Of a stretch of DNA of 64,000 bases, positions 16,218 to 26,202 are shown piece after piece. The notes below the pieces were generated by a model, which did no database searches, was not told where the DNA came from, and saw only the letters and a list, made by a program, of their open reading frames with translations. The stretch covers positions 2,046,001 through 2,110,000 of the forward strand of contig NZ_CP107989.1 in the NCBI RefSeq assembly GCF_041435015.1, written 5' to 3'. Position 1 is the first letter of the stretch, and each line of letters begins with the position of its first letter. The stretch is from Streptomyces canus. Lineage in GTDB: Bacteria > Actinomycetota > Actinomycetes > Streptomycetales > Streptomycetaceae. Position numbers and translations under genes: made by a program.

Positions 16218-17522
16218 TCAGGCCGTTCGCAGGAAGCGGTCGAGTACCCGCACGCCGAAGTGCAGTGCCTCGACGGGGACGCGCTCGTCGACCCCGTGGA
16301 ACAGGGCCTGGTAGTCGAAGCCCTCCGGGAGCTTCAGGGGCGCGAACCCGTACCCGGTGATGCCGAGGCGGGAGAACTGCTTGGCGTCGGTGCCGCCGGA
16401 CATGCAGTACGGCACCACATGCCCCTCGGGCGCGAACTCCTCGACGGCGGCACGCATGGTGGCGTACGTCGGCGAGTCGACCGGCGCCTGGAGGGCGACC
16501 TCGCGATGACTGAACTCCCAGTCCACGTCAGGTCCGGTGAGCAGGTCGAGGGTCGCCCGGAACTCCTCCTCGCCGCCGGGCAGATAGCGGCCGTCGACGT
16601 AGGCCACTGCCTCCCCCGGGATCACGTTGAGCTTGTAACCGGCCTCCAGCATGGTCGGGTTGGCGCTGTTGCGGACGGTCGCCTCGACCAGCTTGGCGGC
16701 GGGGCCCAGCTTCTCCAGCAGCCGGTCCACGTCGGTGAGGTCCGTCTCGATGCCGTAGAGCGCGGCGAGTTCGGCGAGGGCCGCGCGGACGGTCGGGGTG
16801 AGCCGCAGCGGCCACTCGTGCTCGCCGACGCGGGTGACGGCGGCGGCGAGCCGGGTGACCGCGTTCTCCTTGTTGACCTTGGAGCCGTGCCCCGCGCGGC
16901 CACGCGCGGTGAGCTTCAGCCAGCCCGTGCCGCGCTCCCCCGCGGCGATGGGGTAGATCTGCCGCCCGGCGCCGTCGTGGAAGGTGAACGCCCCCGACTC
17001 GCTGATCCCCTCCGTGCACCCCTCGAAGAGCTCGGGGTGCTCGTCGGCGAGGAACCCTGAGCCGTCCACGGCACTGGCCTCCTCGTCGGCGGTGAACGCG
17101 ATCACGAGGTCCCGCCGGGGCCGTACGCCCTGCCGGGCCCAGCCCCGCACCACGGCCAGGATCATCGCGTCCATGTTCTTCATGTCGACCGCGCCGCGCC
17201 CCCAGACGACGCCGTCGCGGATCTCCCCGGAGAAGGGGTGAACGCTCCAGTCGGCGGCCTCGGCGGGCACGACGTCCAGATGGCCGTGGACGAGCAGCGC
17301 GTCCGCCGACGGGTCGCTGCCCTCGATACGGGCGACGACGTTCGTACGGCCCTTGGTGCGCTCCAGCATCATCGGCTGAAGGCCCGCCCCGGCCAGCTGC
17401 TCGGCCGCGTACTCGGCGGCGGGGCGCTCCTGGCAGTCGCCGCCGCCCCGGTTGGTGGTGTCGATGCGGATGAGGTCGGAGGTGAACCGGACGACCTCGT
17501 CCAGTGCCTGCTGGTCAGCCAT
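16218..17522 (-). CDS. M20/M25/M40 family metallo-hydrolase
   Basis: A 434-residue di-zinc peptidase/deacylase of the M20 family. Metal and catalytic motifs are VHGHLDVVP (His, Asp), GRGAVDMKNMDA (bridging Asp), AFTADEEAS (catalytic Glu-Glu), SESGAF (Glu) and the late LFHGVDERVP (His). The dimerisation domain shows RGRAGHGSKV. The ATG at 17522 overlaps the M55 stop by 8 bp and uses the GGAGGAG in the end of that gene as ribosome-binding site. It probably trims dipeptides or N-acylated amino acids released by the other peptidases of the operon. Confidence 0.9.
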   Translation of the reverse strand: MADQQALDEVVRFTSDLIRIDTTNRGGGDCQERPAAEYAAEQLAGAGLQPMMLERTKGRTNVVARIEGSDPSADALLVHGHLDVVPAEAADWSVHPFSGEIRDGVVWGRGAVDMKNMDAMILAVVRGWARQGVRPRRDLVIAFTADEEASAVDGSGFLADEHPELFEGCTEGISESGAFTFHDGAGRQIYPIAAGERGTGWLKLTARGRAGHGSKVNKENAVTRLAAAVTRVGEHEWPLRLTPTVRAALAELAALYGIETDLTDVDRLLEKLGPAAKLVEATVRNSANPTMLEAGYKLNVIPGEAVAYVDGRYLPGGEEEFRATLDLLTGPDVDWEFSHREVALQAPVDSPTYATMRAAVEEFAPEGHVVPYCMSGGTDAKQFSRLGITGYGFAPLKLPEGFDYQALFHGVDERVPVEALHFGVRVLDRFLRTA

Positions 17523-18348
17523 ACTGCTCCTCCACGGCGGCCGAGACGATGGTGGTGACCGCCTTGAAGGTACGGATTCCCGCGTACATGGTCTCGCTGG
17601 GGTACGCCACCTTCCGCTCCCCGATCCGCCGCACCCCCGGCACCACGGTGGCGGCCATCGCGAGATGCTCGGCGTCGAACTCGACGGCGATCGTGAACGG
17701 CCCTGCCTGCACGGGCTCCTGACGAGTCGCCAGCCGCGCCGCCTCCTTGGCGGCGGCCCGGATGTCGGCGGCCGTCCGGGTCGGCGTACGGCACACGGCC
17801 GCATAGCGCGAGACGTGGTCCTTGACCGCGACCTTCAGTGCCTGCGGGGCGTAGCCGAGCGCGTCCTCGCAGGCCACGTCGTCGCCGGTGACGAGCACGA
17901 CGGGGACGCCGTACTCGGCGACCACGTGCGCGTTGAGATGTCCCTCGCTCGCGGGCACGTCGTTCAGCCACACCCCGGTGATGGAGTTGGCGAGGTAGGT
18001 GTGGGCGAGAACGCCCTCCTGGCCCGCGCCCGCGTGGTAGCCGAGGAACGCGATGCCGTCGACGTCGCCGTGCTGGACGCCCTCGACCATGGAGAGGTCC
18101 TTGTGCCGGCCGGTGAGCATCTGCGCGCGCTCGTCGAGCCGCTCCAGGAGCAGGTTGCGCATGGTCCAGTGGGCCTCGTTGACGAGTACCTCGTCGGCGC
18201 CCCCGTCGAAGAAGCCCAGCACGGCGGCGTTCACGTCCGAGGTGAACATCGCCCGGCACCGCTCCCACTGCGGTGTGCCCGGCAGCACGTCGGCCGGCCA
18301 GGTCACTCCGGTCGCGCCCTCCATGTCGGCGCTGATCAGGATCTTCAT
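17515..18348 (-). CDS. M55 family D-aminopeptidase (DppA-like)
   Basis: A 277-residue zinc peptidase resembling Bacillus subtilis DppA, which hydrolyses D-amino-acid dipeptides. The key residues occur at nearly the same numbers: D8 and E10 in SADMEGATGV, H60 in VNEAHWTMRN, H105 in GYHAGAG and H116 in AHTYLA. It opens the four-peptidase operon (M55, M20, S9, S66). With the LD-carboxypeptidase at the far end, this suggests processing of D-amino-acid or cell-wall-derived peptides. The ATG at 18348 is the natural start; sequence upstream belongs to the divergent acyltransferase promoter. Confidence 0.9.
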   Translation of the reverse strand: MKILISADMEGATGVTWPADVLPGTPQWERCRAMFTSDVNAAVLGFFDGGADEVLVNEAHWTMRNLLLERLDERAQMLTGRHKDLSMVEGVQHGDVDGIAFLGYHAGAGQEGVLAHTYLANSITGVWLNDVPASEGHLNAHVVAEYGVPVVLVTGDDVACEDALGYAPQALKVAVKDHVSRYAAVCRTPTRTAADIRAAAKEAARLATRQEPVQAGPFTIAVEFDAEHLAMAATVVPGVRRIGERKVAYPSETMYAGIRTFKAVTTIVSAAVEEQYG

Positions 18349-18495
18349 GGTCCGCCACGTTACGCGTCGCGGAGGTTTGCGTCGCCCGCAGGTGGTGAGG
18401 CGAGTCCTTGTGCCGCTCCCCCCTGCCGCACAGGCAACCCCTGGAAGACGCGTATCCTCCCTCGCGGGTTCCACAGGAGACGGACAGGGAGCAGC

Positions 18496-19611
18496 GTGAG
18501 CGACACCGCACAGCCCGTACAGGCGCCACGACGGACGACGGCGACCACCGCGCCGGGGAACCCGCCCGGACGCCCGAAGCAGCGCGACGCGTTCTTCGAC
18601 AACGCCAAGTACCTCGCGATCGTGCTGGTGGCCATGGGGCACGCCTGGGAGCCGCTGCGCTCCGACAGCCGTGCCGTCACCGCGCTCTACACGATCGTCT
18701 ACGCCTTCCACATGCCGGCGTTCATCATCATCTCGGGCTACTTCTCCCGCTCCTTCGACGCGAGCCCGGCGAAGATCAAGCGACTGGTCACCGGCGTCGT
18801 CGTCCCTTACGTCGTGTTCGAGACGGCGTACACCTATTTCACCCGGTGGTCCGACGGTGTCCCGGACCGTGAGATCAGCCTCCTGGACCCGCTCTACCTG
18901 ACGTGGTTCCTGGCGGCCCTGTTCATCTGGCGGCTGACCACCCCGATCTGGCGGAGCGTGCGGTGGCCGCTGCCGATCGCGCTCACCCTCGCCGCGCTCG
19001 CCACCCTGAGCCCGTCCATCGGCAACGACCTCGACCTCCAGCGCACCCTGCAGTTCCTGCCGTACTTCGTGCTCGGTCTGTGTCTGCGCCCCGCGCACTT
19101 CTCGCTGGTACGGCAGTGGCGGGTGCGCATCCTCGCGGTCCCGGTCCTCGCGGCCGCGCTGGTGTTCTCCTACTGGGCGGTCCCGCGCATGGACTACGCC
19201 TGGTTCTTCCACCGCGACGCCGCCGAGGACTTCGGTGTGCCCGCCTGGTACGGGCCGCTGATGACGCTGGCCCTCTTCGGCTGCTCGCTGGTCCTGGTCG
19301 CCTGCTTCCTGTCCTGGGTGCCGGGGCGCCGGATGTGGTTCACGACCCTGGGCGCGGGCACGCTCTACGGCTATCTGCTGCACGGTTTCGTCGTCCAGGC
19401 CGGCAACCACTTCGACTGGGCCGGCCACCACTGGGCGCACACGCCACTGGGCGCGATCGCCGTGACCGTCGTCGCCGCCGTGGTGGTGACCGCGCTGTGC
19501 ACCGCGCCCGTGCGGCGGGTCTTCCGGTGCGTGATGGAGCCGCGGATGGAGTGGGCGTTCCGGAAGACCCCGCCCGGCACGGGCGCGGTGCCGGCCCAGG
19601 TGCGCCGGTAA
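18496..19611 (+). CDS. Acyltransferase 3 family integral membrane protein
   Basis: A 371-residue membrane protein with about ten transmembrane helices. The N-terminal FFDNAKYLAIVLVAMGHAW contains the conserved early His of acyltransferase-3/fucose 4-O-acetylase-like enzymes, and FHMPAFIIISGYFSRSF is the typical second-helix block. These enzymes move acyl groups from the cytoplasm to extracytoplasmic sugars or lipids. The GTG at 18496 is preceded by GGGAG. It is divergent from the peptidase operon and ends at a hairpin shared with the convergent methyltransferase gene. The acceptor is unknown. Confidence 0.82.
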   Translation: MSDTAQPVQAPRRTTATTAPGNPPGRPKQRDAFFDNAKYLAIVLVAMGHAWEPLRSDSRAVTALYTIVYAFHMPAFIIISGYFSRSFDASPAKIKRLVTGVVVPYVVFETAYTYFTRWSDGVPDREISLLDPLYLTWFLAALFIWRLTTPIWRSVRWPLPIALTLAALATLSPSIGNDLDLQRTLQFLPYFVLGLCLRPAHFSLVRQWRVRILAVPVLAAALVFSYWAVPRMDYAWFFHRDAAEDFGVPAWYGPLMTLALFGCSLVLVACFLSWVPGRRMWFTTLGAGTLYGYLLHGFVVQAGNHFDWAGHHWAHTPLGAIAVTVVAAVVVTALCTAPVRRVFRCVMEPRMEWAFRKTPPGTGAVPAQVRR

Positions 19612-19638
19612 GGCCTGCCTCCAGGGAAGAGGCCGGCC
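19612..19638. terminator. Hairpin between convergent genes
   Basis: GGCC-T-GCCTC and GAGGC-C-GGCC form a stem with one mismatch and a 7-nt loop, directly after the acyltransferase stop and before the methyltransferase stop on the other strand. Confidence 0.6.
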
Positions 19639-19644
19639 CGGTCG

Positions 19645-20370
19645 TCAGGCGGCGCGGCCCACCGCCCACCACTTCGACGGCAGTTCGATCCGGGTGCCGT
19701 CGGACCGGTACTCGGTGGTGATGAGCGGCAGTTCACCGCTCGCCACGATCGTCAGCCCGGCCGCCCCGAGGTACACCGGCACCGCCTCGTCGGCCACCTC
19801 ACCAGGGGCGATACCGTGCGCGAAGATGGGCGCCAGCTTGGCGGGCGGCCCGTCGGGGCTCTGCGCGAGGCCCACGAGGACGGCCTTGGCCGCCTCGGAG
19901 AGCTCGACGAGGAAGGCCCGGCCGCGTTCCCCGACGAGCGTGGCGATCCCGTCGACCATCTGCTGCCGGTCCTCGGGCGCGGCCTGGTGCAGCACGCCCC
20001 GCATGTAGACGTTGGCGTCGCCGAGTGCGGCGTGCAGGTTCTCCGGCTCGGCCTTGTCGGAGGCGTCCAGCAGCCGGTAGGTCACCTGCTCCTCGGGGTC
20101 GGCGTCGCGGGCGCGATCGAGGGCGGCGGCGGACAGGTCGACGCCGATCACCTGGGTGAAGTGGGCGGCGAGAAAACGGCTCTGGGTGCCGTTCCCGCAA
20201 CCCAGGTCCACGAGTGGCAGCCCGGCGTCGACCAGGAGCGGCTCGAAGTGGGCAAGGTGGACCCCGGCGGTCAGCACCGGCTCCGCATCCCAGAACACGG
20301 CCCCCTGCCGTCCCGGGGCCTCCCGCCAGAACCCCTCCCAGGACTCCCGGTACCGACCGCTCACGCTCAT
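19645..20370 (-). CDS. Class I SAM-dependent methyltransferase
   Basis: A 241-residue methyltransferase with motif I LVDLGCGNGTQSRFLA, motif II VIGVDLSAAALDRARDA and an acidic TYRLLDASD turn. The C-terminal half carries the substrate site and is not diagnostic. The ATG at 20370 follows GGGGAG; upstream in-frame codons have no ribosome-binding site. Substrate unknown. It stands alone, convergent with the acyltransferase and downstream of nothing obviously linked. Confidence 0.85.
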   Translation of the reverse strand: MSVSGRYRESWEGFWREAPGRQGAVFWDAEPVLTAGVHLAHFEPLLVDAGLPLVDLGCGNGTQSRFLAAHFTQVIGVDLSAAALDRARDADPEEQVTYRLLDASDKAEPENLHAALGDANVYMRGVLHQAAPEDRQQMVDGIATLVGERGRAFLVELSEAAKAVLVGLAQSPDGPPAKLAPIFAHGIAPGEVADEAVPVYLGAAGLTIVASGELPLITTEYRSDGTRIELPSKWWAVGRAA

Positions 20371-20505
20371 GCCCAACTCCCCAGGATGCGAACACAACCC
20401 GCCACATCTGACAGGCCAGTACGGTGTATCGCGCCGAGGTTGCGCGGACAAGCGCATGGCGCATTCCTTCACTGCCAGTTCGAGCGAGCGCCCGTGGACA
20501 GCCGA

Positions 20506-22971
20506 TCAGCGACGCGGCAGGGTCAGTTCGAACCAGACGGTCTTCCCGGCCTTCGTACGACTCGCCCCCCACTCCCGGGCGAGCGTACTGACCACCCTGA
20601 GTCCCCGCCCCAGTTCATCGGTGGGTCCGGCACTCAACAGGTTCGGCAGCTCATGGTCGTCGTCGTCCACCTCGCACAGCAGGGAGTCCCCCCGCACGAG
20701 CCGCAGCTCGACGGGACGGCTGTGGGAGTGCCGCACCGCGTTGGTCACCAGCTCGCTCACCATGAGCTCGGCGCCGTCGGCCAGCCTTCCCAGCCCCCAG
20801 TCGTGAAGCTGCTCCCGCACCACCGCGCGGGCCCGCCCCACCTCGACCGGATCCAGGGAGATCCGCCACTCGGCCACGTCGTCCGGCTCGATGCCGTTGA
20901 GCCGGGCCATGAGCAGCGCCACGTCGTCCTTGCGGCCGCCGCGTGTGTTGAGCGCGCGGATGATGGCGTCGCAGGCGTCGTCCATGGACGCGGCCGGATG
21001 CGCGGCGGACTCGGTGAGCGTCGCGAGACCGACCCCGATGTCCTCGCCGCGCACCTCCACCAGCCCGTCGGTGCACATCAGCAGCCGGTCACCGGGCGCC
21101 ACACGCACGCGTATCGCCTCGAACGGCACCCCGCCGACACCGATGGGCGCCCCGGTCGGCAGGTCGAGCAGCTCGCTGCGCCCGTCCCCGGCCCGCACGA
21201 TCACCGGCGGGATATGCCCCGCGTTGGCGATGTGGAGTTCGCTCGCGATCGGGTCGTAGACGGCGTAGAGGCAGGTCGCGAGGTAGGTGTCCCCGAGTCG
21301 CTGGGCGAGGTCGTCGAGGTTGCGCAGCAGCTGGGCCGGCGGCAGGTCGAGCGCCGCCATGGTCTGTACGGCCGTCCGCAACTGGCCCATCATGGCAGCC
21401 GAGTTGAGCCCGTGCCCCATCACGTCGCCGACCACGAGAGCCGTACGCGCGCCGGGCAGTTTGACGGAGTCGAACCAGTCGCCGCCGACACGTCCCAGGA
21501 GCGTGCCCGGCAGATAGCGGGTGGCGATGTCGCAGCCCGCCATACGGGGCGGGATGTGCGGCAGCATGCTGTCCTGGAGGGTCTCGGCGACGGACTCCTG
21601 GAAGGTGTACATGCGCGCGTTGTCGAGCACGAGGCCCGCGCGGGCGGCGAGTTCGGCGCCGGTGACCCGGTCCATGTCGTTGAACTCGACGCGCTCGGGG
21701 TGGCGCAGCAGGATCATGAAGCCGAGGACCACATTGCGGGCCTTCAGCGGTACGACCAGCATGGAGCGGCCGGTGATCAGCGGCCTGATGTCCCGCTTCT
21801 CGAACTGCGAGGCGATCGCGTGCCCCATCTGCTCGCTGATCCGCGGCACGAGGACGGGCTCACCGGTGGTCATGCACTGGAAGAACGGCGTGTGCGCGGG
21901 GAACGGCATGGCCTCGCCGACCGGCACGACATCGTCCCAGCGGCCGGGTTCGTCGGTGTGCTCCAGGGCCACCCGGTGCCACATGGTGGTGGTGTCGGGC
22001 ACCCCGTCGGGGAACCCCTCACCGGCGACGACCTGTTCGCGCAGATAGGTGCCGGCGACATCGGTGAAGCGGGGCACGACGGCCCTGCTGACCTCGACGA
22101 TGGTCCGGGACAGGTCGAGGGACGTGCCGATCTTCCCGCTGACCTCGTTGAGGAACTCCAGCCGCTCGCGTACGGCGACGTACTCGAGGTCCTCGCCCTC
22201 GTCCAGGTCGTCCTGCGGCAACGGCAGGCCCTCCGCGGCCGCCCGGGCCGCCCACTCACGGCGGGCCTTGCGCTCGGCACGCCGGGGCACGCCCCAGTCG
22301 GGGGTGACGGGCACCCGGTCGTTCTGGCTGAACTCCATGACGGGATAGCCCAGTTCGAGGACCTGCGCGACGATGCGGGCGCTCTCGCCGACGCTCATGC
22401 TGGGCAGGATCTCGGGGAGCCCGCGGGCGAGCTCGTCGGCGCCCGGGAAGTCGGTGTGCAGGGCGAAGGCGGGCGCGATCCGCTCGACGGCCACCGTGCC
22501 TTCGTCCAGGTCCAGGTCCTGGTGGAGCAAACCCGCGTCGGCGGCCAGCACCAGCAGACGCTCCCGGCCGGGGCCCACCAGCGGGTAGGCCCACCACAGG
22601 ACGTCCACGCGGTCCGCGCCGGGCACGGTGAGACGCGCGCGTCCGGCGGCCGGGTAGGAAAGGCCGCCGTCGAGAGAGGACTCGAGATCGGGTCCGAGTC
22701 CGTCGTAGGCCGCGTACACGCCGTAGGGCGGGGTGTCCTCCTCGGCGAGTGCCCCGGAGACGGGCAGCAGGTCGGCCGCCGAGCGGCCGATGGCCTCCTC
22801 CTTGGTGGCGCCGAACAAGCGGCTCGCGCCGCGGCTCCAGTGGGAGACCATGCCGTCGCGGTCCACCACGACCACGGCCAGCGGGACACGTCCGGCCGCG
22901 GCGGGTCCGTCCGCCGCGCCGTTCCCAGCTCCGCGGCTGGGAGGTGCGCCCCTCTCGGTGCCACGGTCCAT
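20506..22971 (-). CDS. PAS-GAF-SpoIIE phosphatase with C-terminal HATPase domain
   Basis: An 821-residue multidomain regulator of the partner-switching type. A PAS-like domain (about 28-140, VVVVDRDGMVSHWSRGASRLFGAT) is followed by a long linker and a GAF domain (about 255-420). Next comes a PP2C-type SpoIIE phosphatase (about 440-660) with metal aspartates in VGGDWFDSV, VVGDVMGHGLNSAA and GGRKDDVALLMAR. The RsbW-like ATPase/kinase (about 690-818) has SELVTNAVRHS and DELGRGLRVVSTLA. Such proteins tune sigma factors through anti-sigma antagonists; this one could both phosphorylate and dephosphorylate its partner. No sigma or antagonist gene is adjacent. Confidence 0.9.
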   Translation of the reverse strand: MDRGTERGAPPSRGAGNGAADGPAAAGRVPLAVVVVDRDGMVSHWSRGASRLFGATKEEAIGRSAADLLPVSGALAEEDTPPYGVYAAYDGLGPDLESSLDGGLSYPAAGRARLTVPGADRVDVLWWAYPLVGPGRERLLVLAADAGLLHQDLDLDEGTVAVERIAPAFALHTDFPGADELARGLPEILPSMSVGESARIVAQVLELGYPVMEFSQNDRVPVTPDWGVPRRAERKARREWAARAAAEGLPLPQDDLDEGEDLEYVAVRERLEFLNEVSGKIGTSLDLSRTIVEVSRAVVPRFTDVAGTYLREQVVAGEGFPDGVPDTTTMWHRVALEHTDEPGRWDDVVPVGEAMPFPAHTPFFQCMTTGEPVLVPRISEQMGHAIASQFEKRDIRPLITGRSMLVVPLKARNVVLGFMILLRHPERVEFNDMDRVTGAELAARAGLVLDNARMYTFQESVAETLQDSMLPHIPPRMAGCDIATRYLPGTLLGRVGGDWFDSVKLPGARTALVVGDVMGHGLNSAAMMGQLRTAVQTMAALDLPPAQLLRNLDDLAQRLGDTYLATCLYAVYDPIASELHIANAGHIPPVIVRAGDGRSELLDLPTGAPIGVGGVPFEAIRVRVAPGDRLLMCTDGLVEVRGEDIGVGLATLTESAAHPAASMDDACDAIIRALNTRGGRKDDVALLMARLNGIEPDDVAEWRISLDPVEVGRARAVVREQLHDWGLGRLADGAELMVSELVTNAVRHSHSRPVELRLVRGDSLLCEVDDDDHELPNLLSAGPTDELGRGLRVVSTLAREWGASRTKAGKTVWFELTLPRR

Positions 22972-23103
22972 GGCCCAGGCCCTCTCTCCGCAAGATCTGT
23001 GCCCGCCTGCTCCACCGTACGGCGCCGGGCAGCACGGTGTGCGGCAACGCGGGAATTGGCCGGACCGGATCGCACCGGCGCGCGCCCCCGTCCTGACACT
23101 CCG

Positions 23104-25476
23104 TCAGTCTCCGTGTCCGAGCTGGAGATCCCGCTCCGTCCGGCCGCCTCCGCCCACCTGGAGGACGGTGGCGACCGGTGGGTATCCGGCGGCGATGACG
23201 GTGTACTCGCCGCCGGACAGGTCGCCGAAGCGGAAACCGCCGTCGGGGCCGGTCGTGAGGGTGTCCACGACGTTGCCGGCCACGTCCAGGAGGGTCACGC
23301 GCGCGTCCTCGACGGACCGTCCGCCACCGGCCCGCACGGTGCCGCGCAGCACCGCGCCGCCCGCGAGTTCGACGTCCTGGCGGGTCTCCCGGGAGGCCTG
23401 GACGGTGACGGGGAGCGCCGCGGGTCGGAACGCGGGCGCACTGGCGGCGAGGGTGTACTCCCCGGCGACCAGTTCGGTGACGGCGTAGCCGCCCTCGTCT
23501 CCGCTGCGGGTGGTGGCCACGACCTCGCCGTGCACATCGGTGAGGGTGACGGCGGCGTCCCGCACGGGCGTGCCGTCGGCGGTCCGCACCCGGCCCGCGA
23601 GCCGTCCGGCGCCGCCGAGGACGATGTCCAGTTCGACGGGACGCTCGCCGACGGTCACGGAGACGGCCTGCGGCTGGTGGCCGCCCGCGGCGGAGATGAG
23701 GACGTACGTCCCCGGTCCGGGCGTCGACAGCGCGTACCGCCCGTCCTCGCCGCTGGCACCGCGCCCGATCTGCGCACCGGCCACGTCGATGAGCGTGAGC
23801 GCGGCCCGCGGCAGGACGGTGCCGTCGCAGTGCTGCACGGTGCCGCGGACGGAGGGCCCGGCGGTGCCGGTGTACGGCGGACGCGACTGCGGGATCGTGG
23901 CGTTCACCGGCGCGGTCGCCGTCTCGGGGGCATCGTGGGTCACCAGCGGTTTCTCCTTGAGGAAGAAGGCGATGAACAGGCCGAGGGCGAGGACCGGCAC
24001 GAGGTAGAGGAAGATCCTCGGCATGGCGTCGGCGTAGGCCCGGATGTAGCTGTCGCGGAGCGCCGGGGGCAGGGCGTGGACGAGCTGCGGGGTGATGGAC
24101 TCGGGGTCGGGCAGCCCGGCACCGGTCGGCAGCCGCTCGGTGAGCGCGTCGGCGAGCCGGTCGGCGAAGAGCGTGCCGAAGACCGCCGCTCCGACGCTGC
24201 CGCCGATCTGCCGGAAGTAGTTGTTGGCGCTGGTGGCGGTGCCGAGGTCGGCGGGGCGGACGGAGTTCTGCACGGCGAGGATCAGCACCGGCATCACCAT
24301 GCCGATCCCGGCGCCGAGGACGGCCATCCAGACGCTGTAGTGCAGCCGGGGTGTGTCGACCTCGAGGCGGGACAGCAGCCACATGCCGACGACGGAGAGG
24401 GCGCTGCCGAGGATCGGCCAGATGCGGTAGCGGCCGGTGTGGCTGATGAGCTGCCCGGAGACGACGGAGGCGCCGACGATCCCGGCCATCATGGGCAGCA
24501 TCAGCAGTCCGGACTCGGTGGCGCTCGCCCCGTCGACCATCTGGAGGAAGGTCGGCAGATAGCTCGCCGCCCCGAAGAGCGCGACGCCGATCACCAGGCC
24601 CACCAGAGCGGTGACGTTGAAGACGGGGTCCCTGAACAGCCTCAGCGGCATGAGGGGTTCGGCGGCGAAGTGCTCGGCGACGAGGAAGAGCACCGCGGAG
24701 GCGGCGGCCCCGGCGCCCAGTCCTAGGACGACCCGCGAGTCCCAGGCGTACTCGGTCCCGCCCCAACTGGTCAGCAGGACCAGGCAGGTGGAGGCGGCGG
24801 CGAGCAGGAGGGTGCCGAGGACGTCGAGCCGCGGCGTGACCCGGGGCTTCGGAAGCTTCAGTACGGCGGTGACGACGGCCAGGGTCAGCAGACCGAAGGG
24901 CACGTTGATGTAGAAGCACCAGCGCCAGGAGAGGTGGTCCGTGAAGTAGCCGCCGAGCAGCGGGCCCGCGACGGAGGCCAGTCCGAAGGCGGCGCCGATC
25001 AGGCCCATGAAGCGGCCGCGCCGCCGGGGCGGCACGATGTCGGCGATGATCGCCTGCACCCCGATCATGAGACCGCCCGCGCCGACACCCTGAACCGCGC
25101 GGAAGGCGATCAACTGGTCCATGGTCCCGGCCCGTCCGGCGAGCGCGGAGCCGACGACGAACACGACGATCGCGAACTGGAAGACGCCCTTGCGGCCGAG
25201 CAGATCGCCGAGCTTGCCGTAGACCGGCAGTCCGATCGTGGCGGTGAGCAGGTAGGCGGTGATCGCCCAGGACATCCGGTCCAGGCCGTGCAGCTCACCG
25301 ACGATCTTCGGGAGCGCGGTGGCGACGATCATCTGCTCCAGCGCCGCGAGGAGCAGCGCGAGCATCAGCCCGAAGAAGACCAACCGCACCCGCCGCGGGC
25401 CGAGTTCGACGGGCGGCGTAGGTACCTCGGGGGGCGCTTCGACCCGTTCCTCATGCACCGGAGTCGTCACGCCCAC
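23104..25476 (-). CDS. DHA2-type MFS transporter with three C-terminal carboxypeptidase-regulatory-like repeats
   Basis: A 790-residue protein. Residues about 30-510 form a 14-helix drug:proton antiporter of the DHA2/EmrB class, with [13 protein letters not shown] (motif A), [14 protein letters not shown] and [20 protein letters not shown] (motif C). Residues about 545-790 carry three repeats of roughly 80 residues ([60 protein letters not shown]), each ending GEYT or GTYV, like carboxypeptidase regulatory or Cna-B beta-sandwiches. The GTG at 25476 follows GGGGAG. With an even helix number both ends should be cytoplasmic, an odd place for such domains. Exported substrate unknown. Confidence 0.87.
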   Translation of the reverse strand: MGVTTPVHEERVEAPPEVPTPPVELGPRRVRLVFFGLMLALLLAALEQMIVATALPKIVGELHGLDRMSWAITAYLLTATIGLPVYGKLGDLLGRKGVFQFAIVVFVVGSALAGRAGTMDQLIAFRAVQGVGAGGLMIGVQAIIADIVPPRRRGRFMGLIGAAFGLASVAGPLLGGYFTDHLSWRWCFYINVPFGLLTLAVVTAVLKLPKPRVTPRLDVLGTLLLAAASTCLVLLTSWGGTEYAWDSRVVLGLGAGAAASAVLFLVAEHFAAEPLMPLRLFRDPVFNVTALVGLVIGVALFGAASYLPTFLQMVDGASATESGLLMLPMMAGIVGASVVSGQLISHTGRYRIWPILGSALSVVGMWLLSRLEVDTPRLHYSVWMAVLGAGIGMVMPVLILAVQNSVRPADLGTATSANNYFRQIGGSVGAAVFGTLFADRLADALTERLPTGAGLPDPESITPQLVHALPPALRDSYIRAYADAMPRIFLYLVPVLALGLFIAFFLKEKPLVTHDAPETATAPVNATIPQSRPPYTGTAGPSVRGTVQHCDGTVLPRAALTLIDVAGAQIGRGASGEDGRYALSTPGPGTYVLISAAGGHQPQAVSVTVGERPVELDIVLGGAGRLAGRVRTADGTPVRDAAVTLTDVHGEVVATTRSGDEGGYAVTELVAGEYTLAASAPAFRPAALPVTVQASRETRQDVELAGGAVLRGTVRAGGGRSVEDARVTLLDVAGNVVDTLTTGPDGGFRFGDLSGGEYTVIAAGYPPVATVLQVGGGGRTERDLQLGHGD

Positions 25477-25624
25477 GTCCCGCTCCCCTCGTCGCGCCTG
25501 CCACGCAATTCCCGCTTTAGGCGACAACTACGAACAAGCGCGACGAGTTACGGCATACCGGGAGGCCCTACGGAGATCCACTCGATCCGGTGACCGAGAT
25601 CAACATCCGCCGAGCGCCGGGGAC

Positions 25625-26068
25625 TTACTTCTCGACCTCGGTGGCGAGCCGGCCGAGGAGGGAGTCGTAGATCCGGCCGAGGCCCTTGGGCGCGAAGGTC
25701 TTCTCGAAGAAGCCGCCGATGCCGCCGGCACCGTCCCAGGTGGTGGTCACGACGACGCGGGACTTGCCCTCGCCGGCCGGGGTGACCCGCCAGGTGGTGA
25801 CCATGGAGGAGTTACGGTCCTTCTCGACGAGCTCGCCGTCGGTGGGCTCGGTGACCTCCAGGAGGCAGTCGCGCACGCGCTTGCTGGTGGCCTGGAGCTT
25901 CCAGTGGACGAGGGTGCCCTCGCCGTCACCGCCCTCGCGCACCTCGTACTCGCTGAACTGCTCGGGCAGCACCTTCCCGCGCGTGCCGCTGTAGTCGGCG
26001 ACGGCGTCGAACACCTTCTCCGCGTCCGCCGCGACGATCCGCTCCGTAGTGGCCTCGACCTGCGCCAT
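25625..26068 (-). CDS. SRPBCC family (START/polyketide-cyclase fold) protein
   Basis: A 147-residue single-domain protein beginning MAQVEATTERIVAADAEKVF and containing an alternating strand pattern (EYEVREGGDGEGTLVHWKL, SRVVVTTTWDGAGGIGGFFE) and a long C-terminal helix, the SRPBCC ligand-binding fold. The ATG at 26068 follows GGAGGAAG. A role in binding or modifying a hydrophobic small molecule is generic to the family. It is divergent from the radical SAM gene and follows the MFS gene's promoter region. Confidence 0.85.
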   Translation of the reverse strand: MAQVEATTERIVAADAEKVFDAVADYSGTRGKVLPEQFSEYEVREGGDGEGTLVHWKLQATSKRVRDCLLEVTEPTDGELVEKDRNSSMVTTWRVTPAGEGKSRVVVTTTWDGAGGIGGFFEKTFAPKGLGRIYDSLLGRLATEVEK

Positions 26069-26202
26069 CGACTTCCTCCAGGACTTCAAGTTCTCGGGGT
26101 CGGGGCAAGCCAACCACCCGCGCCCACGGGCGCCCAAATCGGGGTTGCGCAGAAATTCGAACAAGTGTTTCACTCGAGGGGCAGTGCTACCGAGGAGGCC
26201 TC

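Noticed and set aside
19816..24726. Very long open frame on the plus strand (over 1600 codons) across the phosphatase and transporter genes
   Set aside because: It is the mirror frame of the SpoIIE and MFS genes, a normal effect of high GC. Its translation is His/Gly/Arg-rich, has no domains, and the opposite strand carries clear motifs.
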